A DNA stretch of 8,559 bases from an uncultured Woeseiaceae bacterium. GTDB taxonomy: Bacteria; Pseudomonadota; Gammaproteobacteria; Steroidobacterales; Woeseiaceae. How positions within the stretch are numbered: the stretch's first letter is position 1; each line of letters starts with the position of its first letter. Location: positions 1 through 8,559 of the forward strand of contig CALZHX010000277.1 in assembly GCA_945787435.1 (NCBI GenBank), given 5' to 3'. Under the pieces are notes generated by a model. That model ran no database searches and was not told the DNA's origin. It was given only the letters and a program-made list of their open reading frames with translations. Both the position numbers and the translations under genes were made by a program. Positions 1-7,530 of the stretch are shown piece by piece.

Positions 1-41
1 ACAAGACGGGTCGCGAGAGGACCTTGTCGTTGAGCGGCCAC
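1..41 (-). CDS. Possible start of a further gene after nuoN (partial at window edge)
   Basis: Two codons' worth of pattern suggest a new gene. AAGGG at 52-48, which includes the nuoN TAA stop, is followed after six bases by a GTG at 41-39, and the frame stays open to the window edge, giving MAAQRQGPLATRLV. This is the same layout as the starts of nuoI, nuoJ and nuoM, where the ribosome binding site is built on the previous stop. No ATG is available in this frame, because the nuoN stop lies just upstream. Only 13 full codons are visible, far too few to identify a family. In several gammaproteobacteria the nuo operon is followed by rimP-nusA-infB, and the visible residues would not contradict a RimP N-terminus, but that is a guess from context. 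Chance is also possible, as a short open frame is easy to find in GC-rich DNA. Confidence 0.35.
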   Translation of the reverse strand, partial: MAAQRQGPLATRL

Positions 42-50
42 AGGATGCCC

Positions 51-1502
51 TTATTGAGACGCGAATATCGCAGTGCAAAGGGCCCACAGCCAACCAGGGG
101 CGATTCCGAGGGCCAGAACGGCGACGCCATTCAGACTCAAAACCAGCCGTGTATCGTTGTTGGCCTGCAGCACAGCCTGGTCTTCAGCCTCTTCGAAGTA
201 CATGTACCAGACGACCCTGAGGTAGTAATACGCACCGACGACCGACGCCACGACCATCAGGACGGCCAGCCCCGGGTAGCCCGAGCTCAGGACTGCATCG
301 ATGACGTTCAGCTTGCCGAAAAAGCCGATGAATGGTGGCACACCGGCCATGCTGAACATCAGGAACATCATCATCATTGCGAACCACGGACTGCGCGCAT
401 TGAGACCTTTGAAGTCAGACAGGTTCTCGGCGTCATAACCGCGTCGGCTGAGCAATATGATGATGCCGAATGCACCTGCTGCAGCGACGATATAGGTCAA
501 TGTGTAGAACAAGGCCGCCGCATTGCCTTTCTCGGTACCGCAAAATATCGCCAATAGAATGAAACCGACGTGGGCGATGGTCGAGTAACCCAGCATGCGT
601 TTGATGTTGGTCTGGGCAATGGCAATGACGTTACCGACGAGTAATGACAGCACGGCGACAACCATGATCATGTCTGCCCAGACCTCATGCAGGCCACCCA
701 GGCCATCTACGAGAACACGAATCGCGAATGCCAGGGCCGCGAGTTTCGGTGCAGAAGCGATGTACAGGGTTACCGGCGTGCGCGCGCCCTGGTAAACGTC
801 CGGCAGCCACATGTGAAACGGCACCGCACCGAACTTGAACGCGATGCCGACAATCAGGAAAGCCAGGCCGAACCAGAGCGGCAAGCTGTTCACCCCCGGA
901 TCCGCAGCAATCACGGCAGCGATCTCGTCCAGCATGATCGTGCCGGTCACGCCGTACACCCACGAAATGCCATAGAGCAATGCGCCGGATGCAATGGCGC
1001 CCAGTACGAAGTACTTCATCGCCGACTCAGCCGACGTGGCATTGTTGCGATCTATGGCAACCAGCGCATAGAGCGACAGCGCAAGTGTCTCGAGCCCCAG
1101 GTACATCGTCAGCAGGCTGTTGGCCGAGATCATGATCTTCATGCCAAGCAGACCGACAAGCCCGAGCACGTAGAACTCGCCCTTGTGCAGATCGTTCGCA
1201 CGCAGATAATCGCGCGAATACAGGAAGACGACGGCCACGAACCCGGTAGCGGTCACTTTAAGTATCTGCGACAAGGCATCGCTGATGTACGCGCCGCTAA
1301 AGACGATGGTCGGCTCCAACGGCGCGGTAGCGGCCAGCACCCACAATGTAATGCCCAGAGAGACGATCGCCATCCAGAACGTCGCCACGCGATGTTCGTC
1401 ATCGACAAACAAATCCGCAATCAGCACGACGCAGATGAGGCCCAAAAGAGTCATCTCCGGTGCAGCTGAAATGTATGCCGTCGTGTCCATAGCGTGACCC
1501 AT
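51..1502 (-). CDS. nuoN: NADH-quinone oxidoreductase subunit N (ND2 homologue)
   Basis: NuoN is the antiporter-like proton channel nearest to NuoK and the quinone module. The product is 483 residues with about fourteen membrane helices. Expected residues are Glu138 in YLGLETLALSLYAL (E. coli Glu133), Lys163 in AMKYFVLGA (E. coli Lys158), Lys223 in IAFKFGAVPFHMWLPDVY (E. coli Lys217), Lys253 in SAPKLAAL (E. coli Lys247), and Lys397 in PPFIGFFGKL (E. coli Lys395). NIKRMLGYSTIAHVGF near 299-314 is the matching loop and helix. The start is uncertain. ATG at 1502 gives the TGATG overlap with nuoM but has only a distant GGGG. ATG at 1490 gives 479 residues (MDTTAYIS) with a weak GGG seven bases upstream. 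I kept the first because the same coupling is seen at nuoG/nuoH. The gene ends in TAA at 53-51. Confidence 0.96.
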   Translation of the reverse strand: MGHAMDTTAYISAAPEMTLLGLICVVLIADLFVDDEHRVATFWMAIVSLGITLWVLAATAPLEPTIVFSGAYISDALSQILKVTATGFVAVVFLYSRDYLRANDLHKGEFYVLGLVGLLGMKIMISANSLLTMYLGLETLALSLYALVAIDRNNATSAESAMKYFVLGAIASGALLYGISWVYGVTGTIMLDEIAAVIAADPGVNSLPLWFGLAFLIVGIAFKFGAVPFHMWLPDVYQGARTPVTLYIASAPKLAALAFAIRVLVDGLGGLHEVWADMIMVVAVLSLLVGNVIAIAQTNIKRMLGYSTIAHVGFILLAIFCGTEKGNAAALFYTLTYIVAAAGAFGIIILLSRRGYDAENLSDFKGLNARSPWFAMMMMFLMFSMAGVPPFIGFFGKLNVIDAVLSSGYPGLAVLMVVASVVGAYYYLRVVWYMYFEEAEDQAVLQANNDTRLVLSLNGVAVLALGIAPGWLWALCTAIFASQ

Positions 1503-3022
1503 CAGAGCTTCGAGTGCCCCGCCTGCTGCAGCAATTGTTCAATCGTTACGTTCATCATATCGACAAGCGGCGCCGGCCAAAGGCCCAGGAGCAATACGGC
1601 TATTGCAAGGACCCCCAACACAATGAACTCGCGCTGATTCAGGTCCTGAAGTTCTGCAACCTTGTTGTTGGCTACCTCGCCATACAACACACGCTTGACC
1701 ATCCACAGCGTGTACGCGGCGCCAAGCACCAGGGTCGAAGCCGCCAGGAACGCATACCAGAAATTGGCCTTGAAGCTGGCAATGATGACCATGAACTCGC
1801 CGACGAATCCTGAGGTACCAGGAAGGCCTGCGTTGGCCATCGAAAACAACACCATGAATGCGGTGAACTTGGGCATCGTATTCGCGACACCGCCGTAGTC
1901 GGCGATTTGCCGGCTGTGCATACGGTCATAAAGAACGCCGACGCAGAGGAACATGGCGCCTGATATCAGGCCGTGCGACACCATCTGGATCATGCCGCCG
2001 GTCATGCCAAGCCCTGCCCCGCTGCTGGCCGCGATTGACCACATCAGGAAGAAGCCGAGCGTCACGAATCCCATATGCGCGATCGACGAATAGGCGATGA
2101 GCTTCTTCATGTCTTTTTGCATCAGCGCGACGAAGCCGATGTAGACAATAGCAATCAGCGATAACGCGATTACCAGGCCAGAGAAGTACGCACTGCCATC
2201 GGGAACGATCGGCAGGGACAGACGTAGGAAGCCGTAGCCGCCCATCTTCAACATGATGGCTGCCAGGATGACGGAGCCGCCTGTCGGCGCTTCAACGTGC
2301 GCATCCGGCAACCATGTGTGCACCGGCCACATCGGCACCTTGACCGCAAACGCGAGCAGGAAGGCGATGAAGATCAGTTTCTGCGCCGTCATCGACAGCG
2401 GCACATTCATGAACTCGAACAGATCGAAGCTTCCTGCCTGGCCGTACAGGTAAATGAATGCGACCAGCATCAGCACGGAGCCGAGAAATGTGTACAGGAA
2501 GAACTTCAGGGTTGCATAGATGCGTCGCTGCCCGCCCCAGACACCGATAATCAGGAACATCGGTATCAGCATGGCCTCCCAGAACACGTAGAACAGGAGT
2601 CCGTCGAGCGCCGAGAACACGCCTATCATCAGGCCTTCGAGAATCAGGAACGCCGCGAAGTACTGCGCAGGCCGTGTTTTGATGGAATCCCAGCCAGCGA
2701 TTACGACCAATGGTGTGATAAACGTCGTCAACAGAATCAGCGGCGCCGAGATGCCATCCACACCGAGGTAGTACCAGACGTCAAGTGCCGGTATCCAGCT
2801 AAAGCGTTCGACAAATTGCATCGCACCCGTATCGTTATCGAACCACTTGTAGAGACCGATACTCAGCACCAGCGTCAACAGCGACATGCCCAGCGCAACG
2901 ATGCGCATCGTGCTGGAACGCGATGATGTCGTGTCCTCGTCATCCCCAATCGCGAGCAGCCCGATGCCGCCGATGATCGGGAGCCAGATCAGGATGCTGA
3001 GTAAGCTGTGCGAGAAGTCCAT
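1502..3022 (-). CDS. nuoM: NADH-quinone oxidoreductase subunit M (ND4 homologue)
   Basis: NuoM is the middle antiporter-like proton channel of the membrane arm, between NuoL and NuoN. The product is 506 residues, normal for the family, with about fourteen membrane helices. Key residues seen are Glu149 in FYVFWEAMLIPM (E. coli Glu144), Lys228 in FAVKVPMWPVHTWLPDAHVE (E. coli Lys234), Lys259 in AAIMLKMGGYG (E. coli Lys265), His350 in MVSHGLISG, and Glu409 in SGFVGEF (E. coli Glu407). NuoM uses a glutamate at this last position where NuoL and NuoN have lysine, so the assignment to M is clear. KDMKKLIAYSSIAHMGF near 303-319 is the usual loop and helix start. AGGGG built on the nuoL TAG lies five bases before the ATG. 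The TGA stop shares one base with the upstream candidate start of nuoN (TGATG). Confidence 0.97.
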   Translation of the reverse strand: MDFSHSLLSILIWLPIIGGIGLLAIGDDEDTTSSRSSTMRIVALGMSLLTLVLSIGLYKWFDNDTGAMQFVERFSWIPALDVWYYLGVDGISAPLILLTTFITPLVVIAGWDSIKTRPAQYFAAFLILEGLMIGVFSALDGLLFYVFWEAMLIPMFLIIGVWGGQRRIYATLKFFLYTFLGSVLMLVAFIYLYGQAGSFDLFEFMNVPLSMTAQKLIFIAFLLAFAVKVPMWPVHTWLPDAHVEAPTGGSVILAAIMLKMGGYGFLRLSLPIVPDGSAYFSGLVIALSLIAIVYIGFVALMQKDMKKLIAYSSIAHMGFVTLGFFLMWSIAASSGAGLGMTGGMIQMVSHGLISGAMFLCVGVLYDRMHSRQIADYGGVANTMPKFTAFMVLFSMANAGLPGTSGFVGEFMVIIASFKANFWYAFLAASTLVLGAAYTLWMVKRVLYGEVANNKVAELQDLNQREFIVLGVLAIAVLLLGLWPAPLVDMMNVTIEQLLQQAGHSKL

Positions 3023-3030
3023 TTCCGCCC

Positions 3031-4998
3031 CTACCTGAACCAGATCAGCCAGCTAAGCAGCATGGTCAATCCAATGATCATTGCAAAAGCATAGGTGTAG
3101 AGGTAGCCCGTCTGAATTTGCCGCATAACACCTGCGAGTTTGCCGATTGAATTCGCGGTGCCATTAACAATGACACCATCAATGATGAGTTCGTCTCCCT
3201 TCTTCCAGAGGAGGTTACCGATGCTACGCCCCCACGCTGCGAATCCCTTGATATAGAGATCGTCCATGTAGTATTTGCGATCGAGCAGGTTGTAGAGACC
3301 GGTAACCTTGCTTTGAATTGTCGCCGGAATATCGGGACGCTTCAGGTACAGAAGCCATGCGGTGAAAACACCGGCCGCTGCCAGCCAGAATATTGGAGTC
3401 TGAATCGCGTGCGTAACGAGACCCTTGCTGCCGTGCCAGTCCGCAGCCATGCGGCCGAGCACATCGTGACGTTGAGTCACTTCGATCGCATCGCCGAAGT
3501 AGCCACCAAACAGCACAGCCTCGACCGCGTACCAGCCGATAACGGCAGATGGAATAGCCAGCAATATCAACGGCACCGTCACGACCCACGGTGTCTCGTG
3601 TAAGTGGGATTTGGTCTCGGCGTCCATACGTTCTTCGCCGTGGAACACCAGGAAGAACATACGGAACGTGTACAGCGCTGTTACGAACACACCGAGCAGC
3701 ACACTCAGGTAGGCGATCCAGTAAATTGCGCCCTGCCCCTCCCAGTGCGACTCGTGCACGGCCTCGATGAGCAGGTCTTTCGAAAAGAACCCGCCACTGC
3801 CCGGGAAGCCTATTAATGCGAGCGAACCGATAAGCGCCGTCCAGTAAGTGATCGGCATGTACTTCTTCAGCCCGCCCATCTTGCGAATGTCCTGCTCGTG
3901 ATGCATTGCGATAATGACCGAGCCCGCCGCAAGGAATAGCAACGCTTTGAAAAAGGCGTGCGTCATCAGGTGGAAGATTGCGGCGCTGTATGCCGATGCC
4001 CCGAGCGCCACGGTCATATAACCAAGCTGGGACAATGTCGAGTAAGCAACAACCCGCTTGATGTCGTTCTGCACGATACCGAGCAAGCCCATGAAGAATG
4101 CCGTAATGGCACCGATAATGATTACCACCGCAAGTGCTGTCTCGGACAATTCGAACAGCGGAGACATGCGGGCGACCATGAATATGCCGGCCGTGACCAT
4201 CGTTGCAGCATGAATCAACGCCGAAATCGGCGTTGGGCCTTCCATCGAGTCCGGCAGCCAGACGTGCAGCGGTGCCTGCGCCGATTTACCCATCGCGCCG
4301 ATAAACAGCAGGATGCATACAACCGTCATCGCGTTCCAGGGAGAGCCCGGGAACAATTCAATATTCTGGCCCGCAATCTGGTCTGCGCTCGCAAACACCT
4401 CGGCGTAGTCGAGTGAACCGGCGAACATGACAACGCCCGAGATACCCAGGATGAATCCGAAATCGCCGACGCGGTTGACGAGAAACGCCTTGAAATTGGC
4501 GAATATCGCCGACTCGCGTTTGAACCAGAAGCCGATCAATAAATACGACACGAGACCGACAGCCTCCCAACCGAAGAACAGCTGCAGGAAGTTGTTGGAC
4601 ATGACGAGCATCAGCATCGAGAAGGTGAACAGCGAGATGAAGCTGAAGAAGCGCTCGTAACCCGGATCGTCGCGCATGTAGCCAACCGTGTAGATGTGCA
4701 CCATGAACGAAACGAAGGTAACCACGGCCATCATTAGCGCCGTGAGGCGGTCGACGAGGAAGCCGACCTCCATGCGCAGCCCGTCAGTGACGGCCCACGT
4801 GTAGAGACTGATGTTCTCGGAGGGCGCACCGCCCCAAAGCATGTTCCTGAGAACCAGCATCGACAGTGCGCACGACAGGCCGACGGCCAGGATCGTTATC
4901 CAGTGAGAGCCCGCCCGGCCGATCTGCTTGCCGAACAGCCCGGCGACGATGGCCGCCGCAAGCGGTGCAAGTACGATGATGAGGTAGTAGTTGAGCAT
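3031..4998 (-). CDS. nuoL: NADH-quinone oxidoreductase subunit L (ND5 homologue)
   Basis: NuoL is the distal antiporter-like (MrpA-related) proton channel of complex I and carries the long lateral helix that runs along NuoM and NuoN. The product is 655 residues, somewhat longer than E. coli NuoL (613). Residues expected of an active channel are present: Glu145 in FFGWEAVGLVSY, Asp179 in NRVGDFGF, Lys238 in GAMGKSAQAPLHVWLPD, His263 in LIHAATMVTAG, His343, His347 and Lys351 in HLMTHAFFKALLF, and Lys407-Asp408 in GGFFSKD. The C-terminal part has the DRKYYMDDLY motif near 573-582, then the stretch expected to hold the lateral helix, and a last membrane anchor at about 633-653. About sixteen membrane segments are likely. 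The ATG follows nuoK by six bases. Its ribosome binding site is unusual (separate entry). The TAG stop is eight bases from nuoM. Confidence 0.97.
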   Translation of the reverse strand: MLNYYLIIVLAPLAAAIVAGLFGKQIGRAGSHWITILAVGLSCALSMLVLRNMLWGGAPSENISLYTWAVTDGLRMEVGFLVDRLTALMMAVVTFVSFMVHIYTVGYMRDDPGYERFFSFISLFTFSMLMLVMSNNFLQLFFGWEAVGLVSYLLIGFWFKRESAIFANFKAFLVNRVGDFGFILGISGVVMFAGSLDYAEVFASADQIAGQNIELFPGSPWNAMTVVCILLFIGAMGKSAQAPLHVWLPDSMEGPTPISALIHAATMVTAGIFMVARMSPLFELSETALAVVIIIGAITAFFMGLLGIVQNDIKRVVAYSTLSQLGYMTVALGASAYSAAIFHLMTHAFFKALLFLAAGSVIIAMHHEQDIRKMGGLKKYMPITYWTALIGSLALIGFPGSGGFFSKDLLIEAVHESHWEGQGAIYWIAYLSVLLGVFVTALYTFRMFFLVFHGEERMDAETKSHLHETPWVVTVPLILLAIPSAVIGWYAVEAVLFGGYFGDAIEVTQRHDVLGRMAADWHGSKGLVTHAIQTPIFWLAAAGVFTAWLLYLKRPDIPATIQSKVTGLYNLLDRKYYMDDLYIKGFAAWGRSIGNLLWKKGDELIIDGVIVNGTANSIGKLAGVMRQIQTGYLYTYAFAMIIGLTMLLSWLIWFR

Positions 4999-5013
4999 TC
5001 CTTACTAACCCTT
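4999..5013 (-). promoter_or_regulatory. Ambiguous ribosome binding site for nuoL
   Basis: The obvious Shine-Dalgarno-like word, TAAGGA at 5004-4999, touches the ATG with no spacer, which is too close for normal use. A second one, AAGGG at 5013-5009 in the last nuoK codons, has a 10-base spacer and is the better candidate. The TAA of the first word is also a second in-frame stop directly after the nuoK TAG. NuoL may rely on re-initiation after nuoK, but this is inference. Confidence 0.4.
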
Positions 5014-5310
5014 CATCGTGTTGAGTTCTTGTACGTTAATCGAGCGCCGGTTGCGGAACAGCACGACGAGAATCGCGAGACCGATCGCCGCCTCAGCGGC
5101 AGCGACAGTCAGGATAAAGAAGACGAAGACCTGTCCGGTATCGTCACCCAGGTGCCGTGAGAACGCGATGAAGTTGAAGTTCACAGCGAGCAACATCAGC
5201 TCGATGCACATCAGCAGCAGAATCAGGTTACGGCGGTTGATGACAATTCCGGCAATGCTCAGCACAAACAGCATCGCGGACAGGGTCAGGTAATGTTGCA
5301 AACCAATCAT
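5005..5310 (-). CDS. nuoK: NADH-quinone oxidoreductase subunit K (ND4L homologue)
   Basis: NuoK is the small three-helix membrane subunit (distantly related to MrpC) that supplies two buried glutamates to the proton route between NuoH/J and NuoN. It is 101 residues, the usual length. The helices run roughly 5-24, 29-50 and 60-85. Glu37 in LLLMCIELML and Glu73 in AAAEAAIGLA match E. coli Glu36 and Glu72, both known to be needed for coupled activity. RRN at 26-28 is the usual cytoplasmic loop. The start overlaps the nuoJ stop (ATGA), with GGAG eight bases upstream inside nuoJ. The gene ends with two in-frame stops in a row, TAG then TAA, followed after three bases by the nuoL ATG. Confidence 0.97.
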   Translation of the reverse strand: MIGLQHYLTLSAMLFVLSIAGIVINRRNLILLLMCIELMLLAVNFNFIAFSRHLGDDTGQVFVFFILTVAAAEAAIGLAILVVLFRNRRSINVQELNTMKG

Positions 5311-5912
5311 TGCTTCTTCTCCGCGTCCATCTTGACCACACGGATGCGGTCTTTGGCGCGAACGGCGACCTGCGCGGAAATGTTCTGTGCCTTGAGCCCG
5401 GGACGCTTGCGCATCGTCAGCGTTATTGCGGCAACGATTGCCAGCAACAGGATGACCGCAGCAATCTCAAAGGCATACACATGCTCTGTGTACAACACCG
5501 AGCCCAGGGCCTTGGTGTTCGAATAGCCTTCCGGGTACGGCGCAAAAGCCGTTGCCATAGCATCAGCCTGGCTGCGCATCCAGATTAGCTGAACAAGCTC
5601 AATGGCCATGATGAGAGCGACGCCGATTGCCAATGGGGCGTATCGAGTCAGCCCGCGCTGGATCGACTCCACGTTGATATCGAGCATCATGACGACGAAC
5701 AGGAACAGCACCATGACGGCGCCGACATAGACCAGCACCAGTACGATGGCCAGGAACTCCGCCTCTGCCAGCAACCACAACATCGCACTCTGGAAGAAAG
5801 TCAGCACCAGGAACATAACGGCATGCACCGGATTGCGTGAGAATACGACACCGAGTGCCGCACCGATCAAGACGGCTGAAAACAGGTAAAAAAGAATGGC
5901 CTGAAATAGCAT
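5307..5912 (-). CDS. nuoJ: NADH-quinone oxidoreductase subunit J (ND6 homologue)
   Basis: NuoJ is a membrane-arm subunit between NuoH and the antiporter-like subunits. Its third transmembrane helix changes conformation and helps form the water and proton path in the family. The product is 201 residues with five hydrophobic segments. Seen are NPVHAVMFLVLTFF near residues 27-40, AEFLAIVLVLVYVGAVMVLFLFVVMML near 51-77 (given here in the family form of the pi-bulge helix, with Tyr62 and the GAVMVLF core), and a last membrane helix near 147-166. A charged tail of about 35 residues (MRKRPGLK onwards, ending AEKKQ) follows on the cytoplasmic side; similar tails are known from other proteobacterial NuoJ of about 200 residues. 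AGGG built on the nuoI TAG stop sits six bases before the ATG. Its TGA overlaps the nuoK ATG as ATGA, implying translational coupling. Confidence 0.96.
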   Translation of the reverse strand: MLFQAILFYLFSAVLIGAALGVVFSRNPVHAVMFLVLTFFQSAMLWLLAEAEFLAIVLVLVYVGAVMVLFLFVVMMLDINVESIQRGLTRYAPLAIGVALIMAIELVQLIWMRSQADAMATAFAPYPEGYSNTKALGSVLYTEHVYAFEIAAVILLLAIVAAITLTMRKRPGLKAQNISAQVAVRAKDRIRVVKMDAEKKQ

Positions 5913-5920
5913 CGTGCGCC

Positions 5921-6409
5921 CTACCGGTACTTCGCGTCCGCTGCTTTGTCAGCCGAGATCATTGCGTCGTACTTCTCGCCGACTGCAAGCAGTTTATCTT
6001 TCGTCATGATGTTCTCGCCCGGTGCTTCCATGTGGTACTCGTGCAAGCGTGTTTCAACGATTGCGTCGACCGGGCACGCCTCTTCGCAAAAACCACAGTA
6101 AATACACTTGAACAGGTCGATGTCGTAACGACTCGTTCGCCGCGTGCCATCTTCGCCGACATTCGACTCAATCGTGATCGCGAGCGCAGGACAAACTGCC
6201 TCACAAAGTTTGCACGCGATGCAGCGTTCCTCGCCGTTCGGATAGCGTCGCAGCGCATGCAAGCCACGGAAACGCGGCGATTGCGGCGTCTTTTCATCCG
6301 GATATTCGAGCGTGACGCTCTTCCTGAAGAAATTGCGCTGCGTAACGGACAGACCCTTGAGAAGCTCCCAGAGGGCGAACGTTTTAACGTAAGACATCAT
6401 TCTGTTCAT
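5921..6409 (-). CDS. nuoI: NADH-quinone oxidoreductase subunit I, 2x[4Fe-4S] ferredoxin-like
   Basis: NuoI carries clusters N6a and N6b and relays electrons from NuoG to NuoB at the base of the peripheral arm. With the start chosen here it has 162 residues. Two ferredoxin motifs are visible: CIACKLCEAVCP (Cys63, 66, 69, 73) and CIYCGFCEEACP (Cys102, 105, 108, 112), so all eight cluster ligands are present. The stretch before the first motif (TLEYPDEK, RFRGLHALRRYPNGEERC) and the following YDIDLFKC and HEYHMEAPGENI are typical of the short mitochondrial/proteobacterial form (TYKY/NDUFS8-like), as opposed to the longer E. coli type of about 180 residues. A longer reading from the ATG at 6460 would overlap nuoH by 40 bases and adds a non-family leader. 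The ATG at 6409 has AGGGG eight bases upstream, so I take that start. The gap to nuoJ is 8 bases. Confidence 0.97.
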   Translation of the reverse strand: MNRMMSYVKTFALWELLKGLSVTQRNFFRKSVTLEYPDEKTPQSPRFRGLHALRRYPNGEERCIACKLCEAVCPALAITIESNVGEDGTRRTSRYDIDLFKCIYCGFCEEACPVDAIVETRLHEYHMEAPGENIMTKDKLLAVGEKYDAMISADKAADAKYR

Positions 6410-6417
6410 CGCATCTG

Positions 6418-6422
6418 CCCCT
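6418..6422 (-). promoter_or_regulatory. Ribosome binding site for nuoI, overlapping the nuoH stop
   Basis: AGGGG, formed partly by the nuoH TAG stop (TAGGGGC), lies 8 bases before the ATG at 6409. This spacing supports the 162-residue NuoI over a version starting 17 codons earlier. Confidence 0.6.
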
Positions 6423-7530
6423 AACCTGTCAACCCGGCCCAGGGCCCGACTTCGAACCATGCCATCGCGCCTTCAACGACGATCCAGATAATTGTTATCG
6501 GAATGAACACTTTCCAGCCCAGGCGCATGATCTGGTCATAGCGATAGCGTGGGAAGGTCGCGCGCAACCAGAAGAACGTGTACATGAAAAAGCACATCTT
6601 GATGAACAACCACGGGAAACCGCCGCCGAATACCCAGCCAATCAACGGCAGGTCGTGATACTGCTCAAGAAACGCGAGTCCTTCAAACGGCGACGCCCAA
6701 CCGCCCAGGAAGAAGATGGCCGTCAGGGTTGAAATCAGGACCATGTTGGCGTATTCGGCAAGGAAGAACAGCGCGAACGCTACGCCCGAGTACTCAACGT
6801 GAAAGCCTGCGACGATCTCGGACTCACCCTCGGCAACATCAAACGGCGCACGATTGGTCTCGGCTACACCGGAAATCCAGTAGACGAGGAACAACGGAAA
6901 CAATGGCAACCAAAACCAGTTCAAAAAGCCGCCGCCCTGGGCACGCACGATATCGCCAAGGTTGAGGCTGCCTGCGGCCATCAGGATCCCGACCAGCGCA
7001 AATCCCATCGCGATCTCGTAGGCAACGATCTGTGCCGCAGACCGCATGGCGCCGAGAAATGCATATTTCGAGTTCGTAGCCCAACCGGCCAGGATAACGC
7101 CGTAAACGCCAACCGACGTGAGCGCCAGCACGTACAGAAGACCCGCATTGATGTCAGCGATTACGTACCAGTCATTCAGCGGAATAACGGCCCACGTCGC
7201 GAGCGCAGGAATCAAGGTCAGCAACGGAGCGATCACGAACAGGAACCTGTTCGACTTCGCTGGCACGATGACTTCCTTGATCAGGAGTTTGATGACGTCC
7301 GCGAACGGCTGTCCGAGGCCCAGCGGACCAACCCTGTTGGGACCAACACGCGCCTGCATGCTGCCGATAACCTTGCGCTCGAAGTAGGTCGAGAATGCGA
7401 CGATCAGGATGACACCAATCGTGACGAACAGGATCTTCCACGTGACAATAGTCAGGTATTGCACGAGCGGTGGCAGGGAGTTCCAGATATCCCAGACAAA
7501 GTTTGGAACCAGGTTGGCGAAGAATTCCAT
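6421..7530 (-). CDS. nuoH: NADH-quinone oxidoreductase subunit H (ND1 homologue)
   Basis: NuoH is the membrane subunit that, with NuoB and NuoD, forms the ubiquinone-binding chamber, and it starts the chain of charged residues leading into the membrane arm. The product is 369 residues with about eight to nine hydrophobic segments. Seen directly are FERKVIGSMQARVGPNRVGP starting near residue 50, PFADVIKLLIKE near 75-86, YEIAMG with Glu172 (equivalent to E. coli Glu157), and the acidic loop ETNRAPFDVAEGESEIVAGF starting near 224. WLRATFPRYRYDQIMRLGWK follows near 321-340. These are the diagnostic ND1/NuoH motifs. I chose the ATG at 7530, which overlaps the nuoG TGA by one base (TGATG) and has GAGGA three bases upstream. 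A TTG one codon earlier is possible but would abut the ribosome binding site. It ends in TAG, 11 bases before nuoI. Confidence 0.97.
   Translation of the reverse strand: MEFFANLVPNFVWDIWNSLPPLVQYLTIVTWKILFVTIGVILIVAFSTYFERKVIGSMQARVGPNRVGPLGLGQPFADVIKLLIKEVIVPAKSNRFLFVIAPLLTLIPALATWAVIPLNDWYVIADINAGLLYVLALTSVGVYGVILAGWATNSKYAFLGAMRSAAQIVAYEIAMGFALVGILMAAGSLNLGDIVRAQGGGFLNWFWLPLFPLFLVYWISGVAETNRAPFDVAEGESEIVAGFHVEYSGVAFALFFLAEYANMVLISTLTAIFFLGGWASPFEGLAFLEQYHDLPLIGWVFGGGFPWLFIKMCFFMYTFFWLRATFPRYRYDQIMRLGWKVFIPITIIWIVVEGAMAWFEVGPWAGLTG

Noticed and set aside
1..27. Inverted repeat resembling a terminator after nuoN (ACAA/TTGT and GGTC/GACC arms)
   Set aside because: The stem is short and interrupted by a 4-base bulge, no T-run is visible, and it would fall inside the possible downstream gene. 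Too weak to call.
687..1469. A 260-codon open frame on the plus strand opposite nuoN
   Set aside because: It lies wholly antisense to a well-supported membrane-protein gene and its product is rich in Arg, His, Gln and Asp. That composition is expected from reading the complement of codons for hydrophobic residues. No recognisable domain.
2297..2926. A 209-codon open frame on the plus strand opposite nuoM
   Set aside because: Antisense shadow of nuoM with the same His/Gln/Arg-rich composition and no family motif.
1502..4998. nuoL and nuoM as Mrp-type Na+/H+ antiporter subunits or a formate hydrogenlyase membrane arm
   Set aside because: They are flanked by nuoG, nuoH, nuoI, nuoJ, nuoK and nuoN in canonical order, and the motifs (DRKYYMDDLY in NuoL, GFVGEF in NuoM) fit complex I.
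5837..6424. A 195-codon open frame on the plus strand opposite nuoI and the start of nuoJ
   Set aside because: It spans a gene junction on the opposite strand, has no motif, and the minus-strand genes are fully explained by intact NuoI and NuoJ.
6410..6460. NuoI extended upstream to an ATG at 6460 (179 residues)
   Set aside because: It would overlap nuoH by 40 bases and add a leader unlike the family. The ATG at 6409 has a well-spaced AGGGG and gives the normal 162-residue length.
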